Counted from the first letter of the stretch, positions 1-7,340 are shown. The stretch is 11,439 nucleotides of DNA from an uncultured Lachnospiraceae bacterium (GCA_951801245.1 CATOMC010000025.1:1-11439), one strand, 5' to 3'. The notes: generated from the letters alone by a model not told the origin. A program made the numbers and translations.

Positions 1-134
1 GCAGCATATCGCATTATCCATATATTATTTCTTTTTGACCGCAATTTCTTCTTTTTTCTTCTTACCATAAGAGCATGGCTTATCATACTTTCATCCACTA
101 ACCCTAATGCATCACTGATGTCTTCACTTTTCAT
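1..134 (-). CDS. Putative anti-sigma / sigma-associated membrane protein, N-terminal fragment
   Basis: The first 44 codons of a gene that runs off the left edge of the window. The ATG lies at 134-132, inside the last codons of the sigma-factor gene, so the two genes overlap by 11 bp in different frames. An AGGAGGG ribosome-binding site stands about 8 nt upstream. The peptide begins MKSEDISDALGLVDESMI, then has a very basic stretch (RRKKKKLRSKR), and starts to look hydrophobic at the cut. A short acidic N-terminus, a basic patch and a presumed transmembrane segment immediately after a sigma gene fit the membrane-bound anti-sigma partners common in Lachnospiraceae. No anti-sigma domain is visible in this fragment, so the role rests on position and general layout. 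It is too short for the function to be certain; that a gene starts here is well supported. Confidence 0.7.
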   Translation of the reverse strand, partial: MKSEDISDALGLVDESMISHALMVRRKKKKLRSKRNNIWIMRYA

Positions 135-690
135 CAAAGAATCCCTCCTGCTCCAAATATTTTTTTAATCCGATACGGGTGCGGTACAACATACTCTTTG
201 CCTTGGACTCACTCATGCCATAATATCCTGCTACCTGACGGATGGAATCCGAAAAGAAATATCTTCCAATAAATACATCTCTTGTTTCCCCCGGTAATTC
301 TGCAAGATAATCCTGAATAGCCTTTGCCAGAAGGTGCAGGTCAACATCCTGTTCTGTTGTGTTTCCGGCAGAAACGCAGTCCTCCAATTCAGATAGAGAC
401 AGCGCATATTCTGATGCCTGCCTTTTCGCACTGTTCCTTTTTCGGAAAACATCGATTGATATCTGCCTCGTAATCTTACAAAGGTATGTTAAAAGAACAC
501 TTGGCCTGTGCGGGGGCATGGATTTCCATGCACTTAAATAAGTGTCATTTACGCTCTCTTTGCTGTCCTCCCAATCAGCAAGAATGTTATACGACAATTT
601 CATCAGGTAATGTCCATATTTCTGGTCTGTGTGCCGGATCGCCGCCTCACTGCGCTCCCAGTATAATTCAACAATTCTGTCATCCTGCAT
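124..690 (-). CDS. RNA polymerase sigma factor, sigma-70 family (ECF-like)
   Basis: A 188-residue sigma factor that would direct RNA polymerase to a small regulon, probably for envelope or stress genes. Region 2 spans about residues 24-90, including the helix rich in acidic and aromatic residues DWEDSKESVNDTYLSAW (39-55). Region 4 spans about 132-181, with the LPGETRDVFIGRYFF segment and a helix-turn-helix ending YRTRIGLKKYL. There is no region 1 or 3, as in ECF-type factors. The frame stays open to an ATG at 726. I place the start at 690 because GGGAGGTGA, a near-perfect Shine-Dalgarno, lies about 8 nt upstream of that ATG, while the 726 ATG has none and sits about where the predicted transcript would begin. 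The overlapping downstream gene is a likely anti-sigma partner. An ECF-like promoter upstream suggests autoregulation. The family is secure; the regulon is unknown. Confidence 0.93.
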   Translation of the reverse strand: MQDDRIVELYWERSEAAIRHTDQKYGHYLMKLSYNILADWEDSKESVNDTYLSAWKSMPPHRPSVLLTYLCKITRQISIDVFRKRNSAKRQASEYALSLSELEDCVSAGNTTEQDVDLHLLAKAIQDYLAELPGETRDVFIGRYFFSDSIRQVAGYYGMSESKAKSMLYRTRIGLKKYLEQEGFFDEK

Positions 691-733
691 GGTCTCACTC
701 ACCTCCCTGGCTGTTATGCCCTTCATTGTATAT

Positions 734-759
734 CCCGTAAAAATTCAGATTTGGTTGCA
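734..759 (-). promoter_or_regulatory. Candidate ECF-type (autoregulatory) promoter for the sigma gene
   Basis: On the minus strand TGCAAC (759-754) is followed after exactly 16 nt by CGGG (737-734). This resembles ECF promoters such as the Bacillus SigW type, TGAAAC-N16-CGTA: an AAC core at -35 and a CG-starting -10. Transcription would begin near 727, leaving a leader of about 35 nt to the preferred start at 690, which has a strong ribosome-binding site. The match is by eye and imperfect. Confidence 0.4.
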
Positions 760-850
760 GAGAAAAATACTTTTTTTATTTTAACTCAAAAAAATATTAA
801 AAACACCGTCATTTTTAGAAAGAGTGGAAGTGAATCAGAAATACCCAAAA

Positions 851-876
851 GAAAAAAGGGCCATTGAACAGCCCTT
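851..876 (-). terminator. Rho-independent terminator, minus strand
   Basis: Read on the minus strand, AAGGGC (876-871) and GCCCTT (861-856) form a 6-bp stem around a 9-nt loop, and the descending arm runs into a T tract of six. The + strand reading has no T tract after the stem, so the direction is minus. It cannot be the main ppdK terminator, which lies 310 bp upstream. It therefore ends readthrough or a transcript from the repeat element. Confidence 0.68.
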
Positions 877-904
877 GCCCTCCTGCTAACATTTTTCAAT
901 TTTT

Positions 905-1122
905 CTGTATACTATCACGCAAAACCCCATATTATCACGGAAACTCATATACAAACACGAAAACTCCAGGCAGTTTCCGTGTTTGTATCATATCCCCCGT
1001 TTTTCAACAGCATTTTCCGTCATGCTAATACGCCTTTCAGCCAAAACCGCCAATATCCTACTCCTTTTTACCTTTCCGTTTTATACTATCACGGAAACCC
1101 CTGACTTTTGCGTGAAAGTATA
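905..1122. repeat. Cluster of degenerate ~20-bp repeats in both orientations
   Basis: The unit is close to tatactatcacggaaacccc. Direct copies on the + strand start at 908, 929 and 948 (three nearly head-to-tail, period about 20 bp) and at 1082. Inverted copies lie at about 969-990 and 1104-1122, and a more degenerate inverted copy at about 1008-1030. The best-conserved core is (t/a)atcacgSaaa, with acacg in some copies. Neighbouring direct and inverted copies pair into hairpins at 949-988 and, with mismatches, at 1082-1122. There are no regular spacers, so it is not a CRISPR array. It may be a REP-like interspersed element, a regulator-binding cluster or part of a structured RNA; I cannot name a family. 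Confidence 0.65.
949..988 (-). repeat. Long stem-loop inside the repeat cluster
   Basis: Positions 949-965 and 972-988 are inverted copies of 17 nt with one mismatch (960/977) around a 6-nt loop. In a minus-strand transcript that mismatch becomes a G-U pair, giving an unbroken 17-bp RNA stem; in a plus-strand transcript it would be an A-C mismatch. This favours an RNA made from the minus strand. No T tract follows, so it is not a standard terminator. Confidence 0.6.
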
Positions 1123-1185
1123 CTTTTGCCTGATAGTACGATTTTTGCCCCAATCGCCATCCTATCAGCGGCATCTAAAAACATG

Positions 1186-1222
1186 AAAAAATGGGGTTCA
1201 CCAACCATTCCAGTGAACCCCA
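1186..1222 (-). terminator. Rho-independent terminator of ppdK
   Basis: On the minus strand TGGGGTTCAC (1222-1213) pairs perfectly with GTGAACCCCA (1201-1192): a 10-bp GC-rich stem with an 11-nt loop, followed by six T. It lies about 75 nt past the ppdK stop codon and is the strongest terminator in the window. Confidence 0.87.
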
Positions 1223-1296
1223 CCAAGCCTAAAAATCCCTTGATTTTAAGCCATTCTTCCATACTTTCGCCTGTTAGTACCCAAATTCCTATGGCA

Positions 1297-3915
1297 TCAA
1301 TTCAAGATTGCCGCCTGCGCCGCCGCCAACCTGGCAATCGGCACCCTGAACGGTGAACATGACACATACGTCAACCCAACCTTATGGCAGAACTCCACGG
1401 ATGAAGGATCGCCACCGTGCTCGCCGCAGATACCAAGTTTAATATCCGGTCTGGTCGCACGTCCTTTCTCAGCCGCCATTTTCACAAGCTGTCCTACACC
1501 GTTCTGGTCAAGTCTTGCAAACGGATCAGACTCATAAATCTTATTCTTATAATAATCACTTAAGAACTTACCTGCATCATCACGAGAGAAACCAAAGGTC
1601 ATCTGTGTCAGATCATTGGTTCCGAAGGAGAAGAACTCTGCTTCCTCGGCAATCTCGTCAGCCAGAAGTGCCGCACGCGGAATCTCGATCATGGTACCCA
1701 CATGGTACTTGATATCGGAATTTTTCTCTTTCTTCACGGCTTCGGCCACTTCTACAACAACGTCCTTAACGAACTTAAGCTCTTTCTTTTCGCCTACTAA
1801 CGGGATCATGATTTCAGGCTCGATATCGAATCCTTTCTCATTCTTCACTTCGATAGCAGCTTCCATCACAGCTCTTGTCTGCATTCTGGCGATTTCAGGA
1901 TAGGTTACTGCCAGACGACATCCACGATGTCCCATCATTGGATTGAACTCATGGAGGGAATCACAGATTTCCTGCACTTCTTCTGCAGTCATCATCATCT
2001 TCACTGCCAGATCGTCTATATCAGCCTGGTCTGTAGGCACGAACTCATGTAACGGCGGGTCTAAGAAGCGGATGGTCACCGGTCTGCCTTCCATTACTTC
2101 ATACAGCGCCTTGAAGTCACCTTTCTGGAACGGAATCAGGGCATTGAGTGCTTTTTCTCTCTGTTCTGCCGTTCTTGCCAGAATCATCTGACGGATCTTC
2201 GGAATTCTGTCGGGATCAAAGAACATATGCTCTGTTCTACACAGGCCGATACCCTCTGCACCGTATTTTACAGCATTGGCTGCATCTGCCGGTGTGTCTG
2301 CGTTGGTACGGACTTTCAGTTTGCGGTACTTGTCAGCCCACTCCATGATGCGTCCGAAGTTACCGCTGACAGATGCCTCAACGGTCTTGATGTCGCCTTT
2401 ATAAATCTTACCGGTAGAGCCGTCAAGAGAAATGTAGTCTCCCTCGTGGAATACTTCTCCGCCAAGTTCAAACACTTTATCCTGTTCATTGATTGCAATC
2501 TCGCCACAGCCGGATACGCAGGCTGTACCCATACCACGCGCTACAACGGCTGCATGGGAAGTCATACCACCGCGCACGGTCAGGATACCTTCTGCCGCAT
2601 GCATACCTTCGATATCCTCGGGGGATGTCTCAAGACGCACAAGTACCACTCTCTCTCCCTTTTCATGAGCTGCTTTCGCCTCATCTGCAGTAAAATATAC
2701 CTTACCTGCTGCAGCACCGGGAGATGCGGGGAGTGCCTGTCCCACTACCTGGCCTGCTTTTAAAGCATCCGGATCAAAGGTCGGATGTAACAACTGATCT
2801 AAAGATTTCGCTTCTATTCTAAGCACTGCCTCTTCGGGAGTGATCTTACCTTCATCCACCAGGTCACAGGCGATCTGTAATGCTGCCGGTGCGGTACGCT
2901 TACCGTTTCTGGTCTGTAAGAAGAACAGCTTGCCGTCCTCAATGGTAAACTCCATATCCTGCATGTCGCGGTAATGGTCTTCCAGACGGTTTGCAATCTC
3001 CATGAACTGTTTATAACATTCGGGAAGATCCTGCTCCAGTTTGGTGATAGGCTGGGGTGTACGGATACCTGCCACCACGTCCTCACCCTGCGCATTGATC
3101 AGATATTCACCATAAATACCTTTTGCACCGGTAGAAGGATTTCTGGTGAAAGCAACGCCAGTACCGGAAGTATCACCCATGTTACCGAATACCATCGCCT
3201 GCACGTTAACAGCGGTACCCCAGTCTCCGGGAATATCATTCATGCGGCGGTATACGATGGCTCTCTCATTATCCCAGGAACGGAACACGGCCTTTACAGC
3301 CTCCATCAACTGTACTTTGGGATCCTGCGGGAATTCCTCGCCTTTATTTTCTTTATAAATATTTTTGAAACGGACGATGATCTCTTTCATGTCCTCGGCT
3401 GTCAGATCGGTATCAAACTTAACGCCTTTGGACTCTTTGATTTCGTCTAAGATTCTCTCAAAATAAGATTTCGGGATCTCCATGACCACATCGGAGAACA
3501 TCTGAATAAACCTGCGGTAAGAATCATAAGCAAATCGTGGATTCCCGGTCTTAGCCGCAAAGCCTTCCACTGCCACATCTGTCAGACCTAAGTTCAAAAT
3601 GGTATCCATCATACCCGGCATGGAAGCCCTGGCACCGGAACGGACTGACACCAGAAGAGGATTTTCTGTATCACCGAATTTCTTGCCCTGCTTCTGCTCA
3701 AGACCTGCAAGTGCTGCAAAGATCTGTTCCTTAATCTCCTCGGAAATCTGTCTTCCATTGTTGTAATAGTCTGTACAGGCTTCTGTCGTTACAGTAAATC
3801 CCTGCGGGATTGGCAGTCCCAGATTGGTCATCTCCGCAAGATTTGCTCCTTTTCCACCCAGGAGGTTGCGCATATCGGCGTTACCCTCCTCAAATAAATA
3901 AACCCATTTCGCCAT
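1297..3915 (-). CDS. ppdK: Pyruvate, phosphate dikinase
   Basis: This 872-residue cytoplasmic enzyme interconverts pyruvate + ATP + Pi and phosphoenolpyruvate + AMP + PPi. In anaerobic clostridia it works in PPi-linked glycolysis or in PEP formation. The N-terminal nucleotide-binding domain has GGKGANLAEM and the Gly/Ser-rich SVRSGARASMPGMMDT. The central phosphohistidine domain has GGMTSHAAVVARGMG, with the catalytic His near residue 454. The C-terminal PEP/pyruvate barrel has GLCRTEHMFF, FNPMMGHRGCRL, FGTNDLTQMTFGFSRDD and the GICGEHGGDPSS loop with the catalytic Cys near 830. Length matches the Clostridium symbiosum enzyme (about 874). The frame extends four codons upstream (ATG at 3927). 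I prefer the start MAKWVYLFEEG because the family begins this way; the AGGAG is 1 nt from the upstream ATG and 13 nt from this one, so neither spacing is ideal. No PPDK regulatory protein gene is in the window. It appears monocistronic, with its own terminator. Confidence 0.98.
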   Translation of the reverse strand: MAKWVYLFEEGNADMRNLLGGKGANLAEMTNLGLPIPQGFTVTTEACTDYYNNGRQISEEIKEQIFAALAGLEQKQGKKFGDTENPLLVSVRSGARASMPGMMDTILNLGLTDVAVEGFAAKTGNPRFAYDSYRRFIQMFSDVVMEIPKSYFERILDEIKESKGVKFDTDLTAEDMKEIIVRFKNIYKENKGEEFPQDPKVQLMEAVKAVFRSWDNERAIVYRRMNDIPGDWGTAVNVQAMVFGNMGDTSGTGVAFTRNPSTGAKGIYGEYLINAQGEDVVAGIRTPQPITKLEQDLPECYKQFMEIANRLEDHYRDMQDMEFTIEDGKLFFLQTRNGKRTAPAALQIACDLVDEGKITPEEAVLRIEAKSLDQLLHPTFDPDALKAGQVVGQALPASPGAAAGKVYFTADEAKAAHEKGERVVLVRLETSPEDIEGMHAAEGILTVRGGMTSHAAVVARGMGTACVSGCGEIAINEQDKVFELGGEVFHEGDYISLDGSTGKIYKGDIKTVEASVSGNFGRIMEWADKYRKLKVRTNADTPADAANAVKYGAEGIGLCRTEHMFFDPDRIPKIRQMILARTAEQREKALNALIPFQKGDFKALYEVMEGRPVTIRFLDPPLHEFVPTDQADIDDLAVKMMMTAEEVQEICDSLHEFNPMMGHRGCRLAVTYPEIARMQTRAVMEAAIEVKNEKGFDIEPEIMIPLVGEKKELKFVKDVVVEVAEAVKKEKNSDIKYHVGTMIEIPRAALLADEIAEEAEFFSFGTNDLTQMTFGFSRDDAGKFLSDYYKNKIYESDPFARLDQNGVGQLVKMAAEKGRATRPDIKLGICGEHGGDPSSVEFCHKVGLTYVSCSPFRVPIARLAAAQAAILN

Positions 3916-3987
3916 TTTCGTAACCATGCTCCTTTCTTTGCCCGCGAATTAGTGTCTTAAAGCACAATTCTTTGCGCCTTAGCTTGA

Positions 3988-4038
3988 ACTGATTTTTTAC
4001 ATTTTACCATATTCTTGGAATTTTAGCACTGATTTTTT
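3988..4038. repeat. Pair of 11-bp direct repeats flanking the ppdK promoter candidate
   Basis: The sequence actgatttttt occurs at 3988-3998 and again at 4028-4038, 40 bp apart (about four helical turns), one on each side of the putative -10. This is a possible operator pair, though the T-rich composition makes chance plausible. Confidence 0.3.
4001..4009 (-). promoter_or_regulatory. Candidate extended -10 promoter element for ppdK
   Basis: The minus strand reads TGGTAAAAT, an extended -10 (TGnTAAAAT), about 75-85 nt upstream of the ppdK start. No good -35 hexamer lies 16-18 nt further upstream. The assignment is by eye and uncertain. Confidence 0.35.
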
Positions 4039-4092
4039 GAAATTTCTTACAAAAATAAGAACAAATTTCCAAAATTATTTGTCAGATATTGA

Positions 4093-4929
4093 TTATTCTG
4101 CTTTCACAGGACAAAATCCGTCAAAAATAAACACGTCATACTCATCTTTAAGCTGCTCTAAATCCTTCTGGCTCTGAATGGTCCAGGCTGCCGAAGGGCG
4201 GCGGTAAATATGTCTGCATATCCGCCTGCTAGGTTCCCTGCCAAACTTATGGTTATAGGCAATAAAATCCGGTTTTGTCAAAAAGTTCAGCAAAAGGTGC
4301 GCCATCACAAAGTAAAGCACATTGCGGTAATCGCCATCTTTTCGAAAATTGGAGGAAAGCTGCCCCCGCACCACCCCGCCGTGATGTCTGCGAAACCACC
4401 ACAAAACCATGGGATTGAAGGACTCAATGCAATAGGCTCCGCCATAAGCGCGCAAAAGCCCGTCTATAATGGTACAAAAAGAAACGTTCGCCGTCTCTGC
4501 CTTGATCTCTACGATAAGGGGCACCTGCCCATCCACCATGGCAAGAAGATCTGCAAACTTCGGAATACATTCTTGGGACTGACAAAGTGTATAAGCCTGC
4601 AGTTCTTCATATGTATGGTCTTTGATTTTCCCCTCCACACCGCATATCCTGTCCAGTTTAAAATCATGGAAAATGACCGGCACACCATCCTTGGTCACCT
4701 GCACATCAAGTTCCATGCCAAGACCGGCCTCCACTGCCTTGCGAAATGCCGCCATGGAATTTTCCGGGGCATCTGTCGCATTATCGTGAAGCCCCCTGTG
4801 TGCAAAATATACCTTTTTAAAAAGTGTAGTGTCCGGTCTCTTAATCATACGCGGCATGATTGCCAGCATATACAAAAGGCAGATACCGCCGATAATCTCC
4901 AATGTAATTCTGATGATCAGTGAGATCAT
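4093..4929 (-). CDS. Membrane-anchored glycerophosphodiester phosphodiesterase
   Basis: A 278-residue GDPD-family enzyme, which hydrolyses glycerophosphodiesters to glycerol-3-phosphate and an alcohol in lipid or teichoic-acid turnover. One hydrophobic N-terminal segment (about residues 3-25) is followed by the TIM-barrel domain. The family's catalytic and metal-site motifs are present in order: AHRGLHD (His44, Arg45), PENS, MELDVQ (Glu74, Asp76), FHDFKLDR (His88), LIVEIKAE and AAWTIQS late in the chain. The frame allows an ATG at 4938, but AAAGG abuts that codon, whereas it is about 9 nt from the ATG at 4929, so I use the latter. A good sigma-A promoter lies directly upstream, so it is probably transcribed apart from the transporter operon. 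No clear terminator follows it, so some readthrough into ppdK is possible. Whether the catalytic domain faces in or out cannot be told from sequence. Confidence 0.93.
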   Translation of the reverse strand: MISLIIRITLEIIGGICLLYMLAIMPRMIKRPDTTLFKKVYFAHRGLHDNATDAPENSMAAFRKAVEAGLGMELDVQVTKDGVPVIFHDFKLDRICGVEGKIKDHTYEELQAYTLCQSQECIPKFADLLAMVDGQVPLIVEIKAETANVSFCTIIDGLLRAYGGAYCIESFNPMVLWWFRRHHGGVVRGQLSSNFRKDGDYRNVLYFVMAHLLLNFLTKPDFIAYNHKFGREPSRRICRHIYRRPSAAWTIQSQKDLEQLKDEYDVFIFDGFCPVKAE

Positions 4930-4985
4930 GTTCCCCATCCTTTGCAGCTACTGTAACGTTTATGTTCCATAAAAATCCCACTGCT

Positions 4986-5014
4986 ATTGTACATCGGTGA
5001 AGGGGAGTTTTCAA
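4986..5014 (-). promoter_or_regulatory. Sigma-A promoter of the phosphodiesterase gene
   Basis: On the minus strand TTGAAA (5014-5009) is followed after exactly 17 bp by TACAAT (4991-4986). Each hexamer differs from consensus at only one or two positions. Transcription would start near 4979, about 50 nt before the preferred start codon. Confidence 0.7.
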
Positions 5015-5077
5015 TACCTGCCGGAGCAAACACAGGACAAAAACTTCGCAGAATTTTCGTAAAATTTTTGTTACATT

Positions 5078-6442
5078 TTATGGTTCTGCCAGTCTCACCA
5101 CCTGCCCCTTCTCCACTTCCTTGCTGGAAGAAACAATGATCCGGCTATCTGATGAGAGCGCACCTTCTACGGCCGCCCAGTTGTCATTCTTATCGATCAC
5201 GTTGACATTGATCTGCTCCACATAGTATTCCTGACCGAGAATACCTTCCCGCTCATTTACCACATACACATATGACCTGCCGTTTTCGGAATAAAGCGCC
5301 AGTATGGGTACGCAGCAGGGCTGTTTTTCGCCTGCTTTGGCACATTTCAGGACACCGGAAAGGCCCGGAATACCCGTTTCCTCCGGAAGCTGCACGAACG
5401 CCGTATATGTGCCCGGCGCACTCTCGTTCTCTGCCAGATAGTCTATGGATACATTAATTGCTTTTCTGCCGTCCAGTTCCAGTTTGGCATCATCATTTAA
5501 GTTTACATAACTTTTCTGTTCTTTGGTAAGCGTCGTCCGAAACTGGCAGGCCACTTCATCGTCTGCCAGAAGAAGAGACGCTGTGTCCGGTACTCTGCCG
5601 CCCACTTCCACATACACATCCGTCACCATACCGTCCCTGTCTGCTGTGATTTTCCCCCCCTGATTTATGATCGCCTGATACTCCGCCATTTTTGTGCGGA
5701 TGCTTTCTATCTCCGTCCGATAGACGGCAAGCGTTGCATCCACATTTTCTTCCGAGAGTATGTCCTCCACCTTACGTCCTGCGTCCTTCATGGTATTCTC
5801 ACGGTTCCATTTGGCATCGGCCTCTGCGTAAGCGGCGGCTTGAAGCTGTTGTTTCAACCTTTCTTCCTCCTGTCTTCGCGCCTCCTGTTCCTCCTCGGTC
5901 TGGCCCGCATTTTCATTCTCCCTGTTCTCATCATACATCTCCTCCAGATCCTCTTCGGCCTGCGCCACATCTTCCGCCGCCCTGCCCACCAGCGTATCCT
6001 GATACCGGGCAAGTGCATCGTAATCTTCTCTTGCCCTGGCCTCCTCTAAGGCTTTCTGCGCCTCGGCAAGTTCTCTGTTATGCAGGATGGCATCAATCTG
6101 CAGTTGTACTTTCTGACAGGCTGTCTCCTGTTCCGCTATCGTCTCCCGTATCTCTTCCAGATCCACCGTAAAAAGAAGGTCTCCTGCTTCCACCTTATCT
6201 CCCACATGCACCTCCAGTTCCTCCACCCGCAGGCCGCCCAGGACAACCACCGGCAGTTTCGCGCCCGCCTCCACGATTCCTTCCATCTCGACCACATGCT
6301 CAATATATTTAGACTCAGTCCTAGTGGTAGTGACCATCGGCAGTTTGGAAGCGTATATACTCTTAGACACCAATGTACATACCCACATAAACACCAAAAA
6401 GAACACCAGCCCCCCGGCAATCCTCTTCTTACGCTTCTCCAT
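5078..6442 (-). CDS. HlyD / membrane-fusion-type adaptor protein
   Basis: A 454-residue envelope protein of the efflux adaptor class. A basic N-terminus and one transmembrane anchor (about residues 8-30) are followed by a first half of a lipoyl-like domain (65-95, with VEELEVHVGDKVEAGDLL). A long Glu/Gln/Ala-rich coiled-coil hairpin spans about 95-260. The second lipoyl half comes at 263-292 (GKITADRDGMVTDVYVEVG). A beta-barrel-like part lies at about 297-350 and a C-terminal beta domain to the end. This split-lipoyl-around-coiled-coil layout is diagnostic for HlyD/RND/MacA adaptors. An AAGGAGG site about 10 nt upstream supports the start. It begins 34 nt after the stop of a sugar permease gene, so it is probably the last gene of that operon. 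No partner export ATPase, MacB-like permease or outer-membrane channel is present. It may act in a Gram-positive MacA-like role, or modulate the adjacent transporter; the latter is speculation. Confidence 0.85.
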   Translation of the reverse strand: MEKRKKRIAGGLVFFLVFMWVCTLVSKSIYASKLPMVTTTRTESKYIEHVVEMEGIVEAGAKLPVVVLGGLRVEELEVHVGDKVEAGDLLFTVDLEEIRETIAEQETACQKVQLQIDAILHNRELAEAQKALEEARAREDYDALARYQDTLVGRAAEDVAQAEEDLEEMYDENRENENAGQTEEEQEARRQEEERLKQQLQAAAYAEADAKWNRENTMKDAGRKVEDILSEENVDATLAVYRTEIESIRTKMAEYQAIINQGGKITADRDGMVTDVYVEVGGRVPDTASLLLADDEVACQFRTTLTKEQKSYVNLNDDAKLELDGRKAINVSIDYLAENESAPGTYTAFVQLPEETGIPGLSGVLKCAKAGEKQPCCVPILALYSENGRSYVYVVNEREGILGQEYYVEQINVNVIDKNDNWAAVEGALSSDSRIIVSSSKEVEKGQVVRLAEP

Positions 6443-6476
6443 CCTGACTACTCCTCCTTATAACCTGATGCTTGTA

Positions 6477-7340
6477 TTATTCTTTTAGCCCCGAATAAAT
6501 AATCCCCTGCTCCAGATAATCCTGTCCCAACACAAACACAAATGCTGCCGGAATCAATGTGATGAGCGAGGCACACAATGCGAAGCCCGCCTGCATCCAT
6601 GATATTTCCGGCAGATATAAGGACAAAGGCCATAACGCCTTATCTTCCAGAAAGGCCAGCGGCTGTTCCATCAAATTCCAATACTCCAAAAACCCTAACA
6701 CTATGGCAGACAATAACCCGCTTTTTCCTAAAGGAATCCCTATTTTAAGAAAGATTCTAAGTTCTCCGGCGCCATCAATCCGTGCCGCCTCCAGAAGTTG
6801 CATGGGAATTGCCCGGAACCCTCCATAGGATAAAAAGATGGGAAAGGTTGAGAACACCGCCGGCAGAATAATTGCCGGATGGGTATTCATCAAAGACAGT
6901 CTGTCAAGCACCAGATAACTGGACAGCATGGTCACCTGAAACGGCATTAACATCAACACCACATACAAAACAAATAACATCCTGCTTCCCCGCACCCGGT
7001 ACGCCGCAAAAGCCCAGGCCGCCGGTACCCCTATGATCATCTGCCCTGCCAAAATACAGATGACCAGTTTCATGGAATTCCAGAACAGCACGAAAAAAGC
7101 CGGCGTCATAAAGAGCAGTCTTCCGTAATGCTCGAAGGTGGGGTAATCCGGCATCAGCTTCCAACGGATGAATTCCTCCCCGCCGCCAAAAACAGGATAC
7201 AAATACTGTTTCAGTTCAATACTGTCCATGACCGAACCGGTAATGATCAGCACCACCGGCAGGCAGATCAATACCGCCGGCATAAGCAGCAGCAATATTG
7301 TAATATTCCTTTTCAAAGAGTGCATGAGAGTTCTAAACAT
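6477..7340 (-). CDS. Sugar ABC transporter permease, MalG/CUT1 type
   Basis: A 287-residue integral membrane subunit of a carbohydrate importer. Hydrophobic segments lie at about residues 12-35, 80-112, 120-145, 155-172, 206-222 and 250-272, the usual six for this class. The EAA loop that docks the ATPase is clear: EAARIDGAGELRIFLKIGIP (about 184-203). The C-terminus ends in the GLKE typical of MalG-type permeases (GxxKG/GLKE region). An AGGTGG about 6 nt upstream supports the ATG at 7340; an AGGAG abuts the same codon. It starts 21 nt after the other permease gene, so the two are surely co-transcribed and form a heterodimer. The substrate cannot be read from sequence. The ATPase must be encoded elsewhere, as with shared MsmX-type ATPases in Firmicutes. 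Confidence 0.93.
   Translation of the reverse strand: MFRTLMHSLKRNITILLLLMPAVLICLPVVLIITGSVMDSIELKQYLYPVFGGGEEFIRWKLMPDYPTFEHYGRLLFMTPAFFVLFWNSMKLVICILAGQMIIGVPAAWAFAAYRVRGSRMLFVLYVVLMLMPFQVTMLSSYLVLDRLSLMNTHPAIILPAVFSTFPIFLSYGGFRAIPMQLLEAARIDGAGELRIFLKIGIPLGKSGLLSAIVLGFLEYWNLMEQPLAFLEDKALWPLSLYLPEISWMQAGFALCASLITLIPAAFVFVLGQDYLEQGIIYSGLKE

Larger units (their letters stand above)
886..1174 (-). other. Two very short adjacent reading frames across the repeat element (doubtful genes or remnants)
   Basis: The first frame runs from ATG at 1174 to TAG at 1058 (38 residues, MPLIGWRLG... ending KRKGKKE); it has no clear ribosome-binding site. Its stop codon directly follows an AAGGAG (1066-1061) spaced 7 nt before a TTG at 1053. 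From that TTG a frame beginning LAVLAERR reaches TGA at 990-988 after 21 residues. The same frame then stays open through the hairpin repeats to TAG at 888-886. Apart from that single stop it would be about 55 codons. Both frames contain FRD(S/N) where the repeat motif TTTCCGTGATA falls in phase. The coupling-like arrangement is notable, but repeats alone can create such frames. No domain is recognised. They may be real small peptides, a decayed gene, or chance. Confidence 0.25.
691..1296. other. Long intergenic region between ppdK and the sigma gene: overview
   Basis: About 600 bp without a conventional gene. From right to left it holds the ppdK terminator (1186-1222), a repeat-rich element with hairpins and two very short reading frames (886-1174), a second minus-strand terminator (851-876), an AT-rich stretch with no recognised signal (760-850), and the sigma promoter region (691-759). 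Nothing resembling a tRNA, rRNA or known riboswitch was seen. Confidence 0.8.

Noticed and set aside
908..990. Three head-to-tail ~20-bp repeats resembling a small CRISPR array
   Set aside because: The repeats abut without unique spacers, differ from each other, and occur in both orientations; no cas gene is nearby.
2227..2763. A 178-codon open frame on the plus strand inside ppdK
   Set aside because: It lies antisense within a strongly conserved enzyme gene, has Cys/His-rich low-likelihood composition and no recognisable domain; it is a shadow frame.
3955..3985. Short G-U-rich hairpin in the ppdK leader as a possible riboswitch
   Set aside because: It is a seven-pair stem with three G-U pairs and no multi-helix core, anti-terminator or known aptamer motif.
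4039..4069. AT-rich hairpin between the phosphodiesterase gene and ppdK as a terminator
   Set aside because: The stem is bulged and almost entirely A/T, and on the minus strand it is followed by an A run instead of a T run.
5692..6171. A 159-codon Pro/His/Ser-rich plus-strand frame
   Set aside because: It is the antisense of the Glu/Ala/Gln-rich coiled-coil region of the adaptor gene, whose codon bias keeps the opposite strand open.
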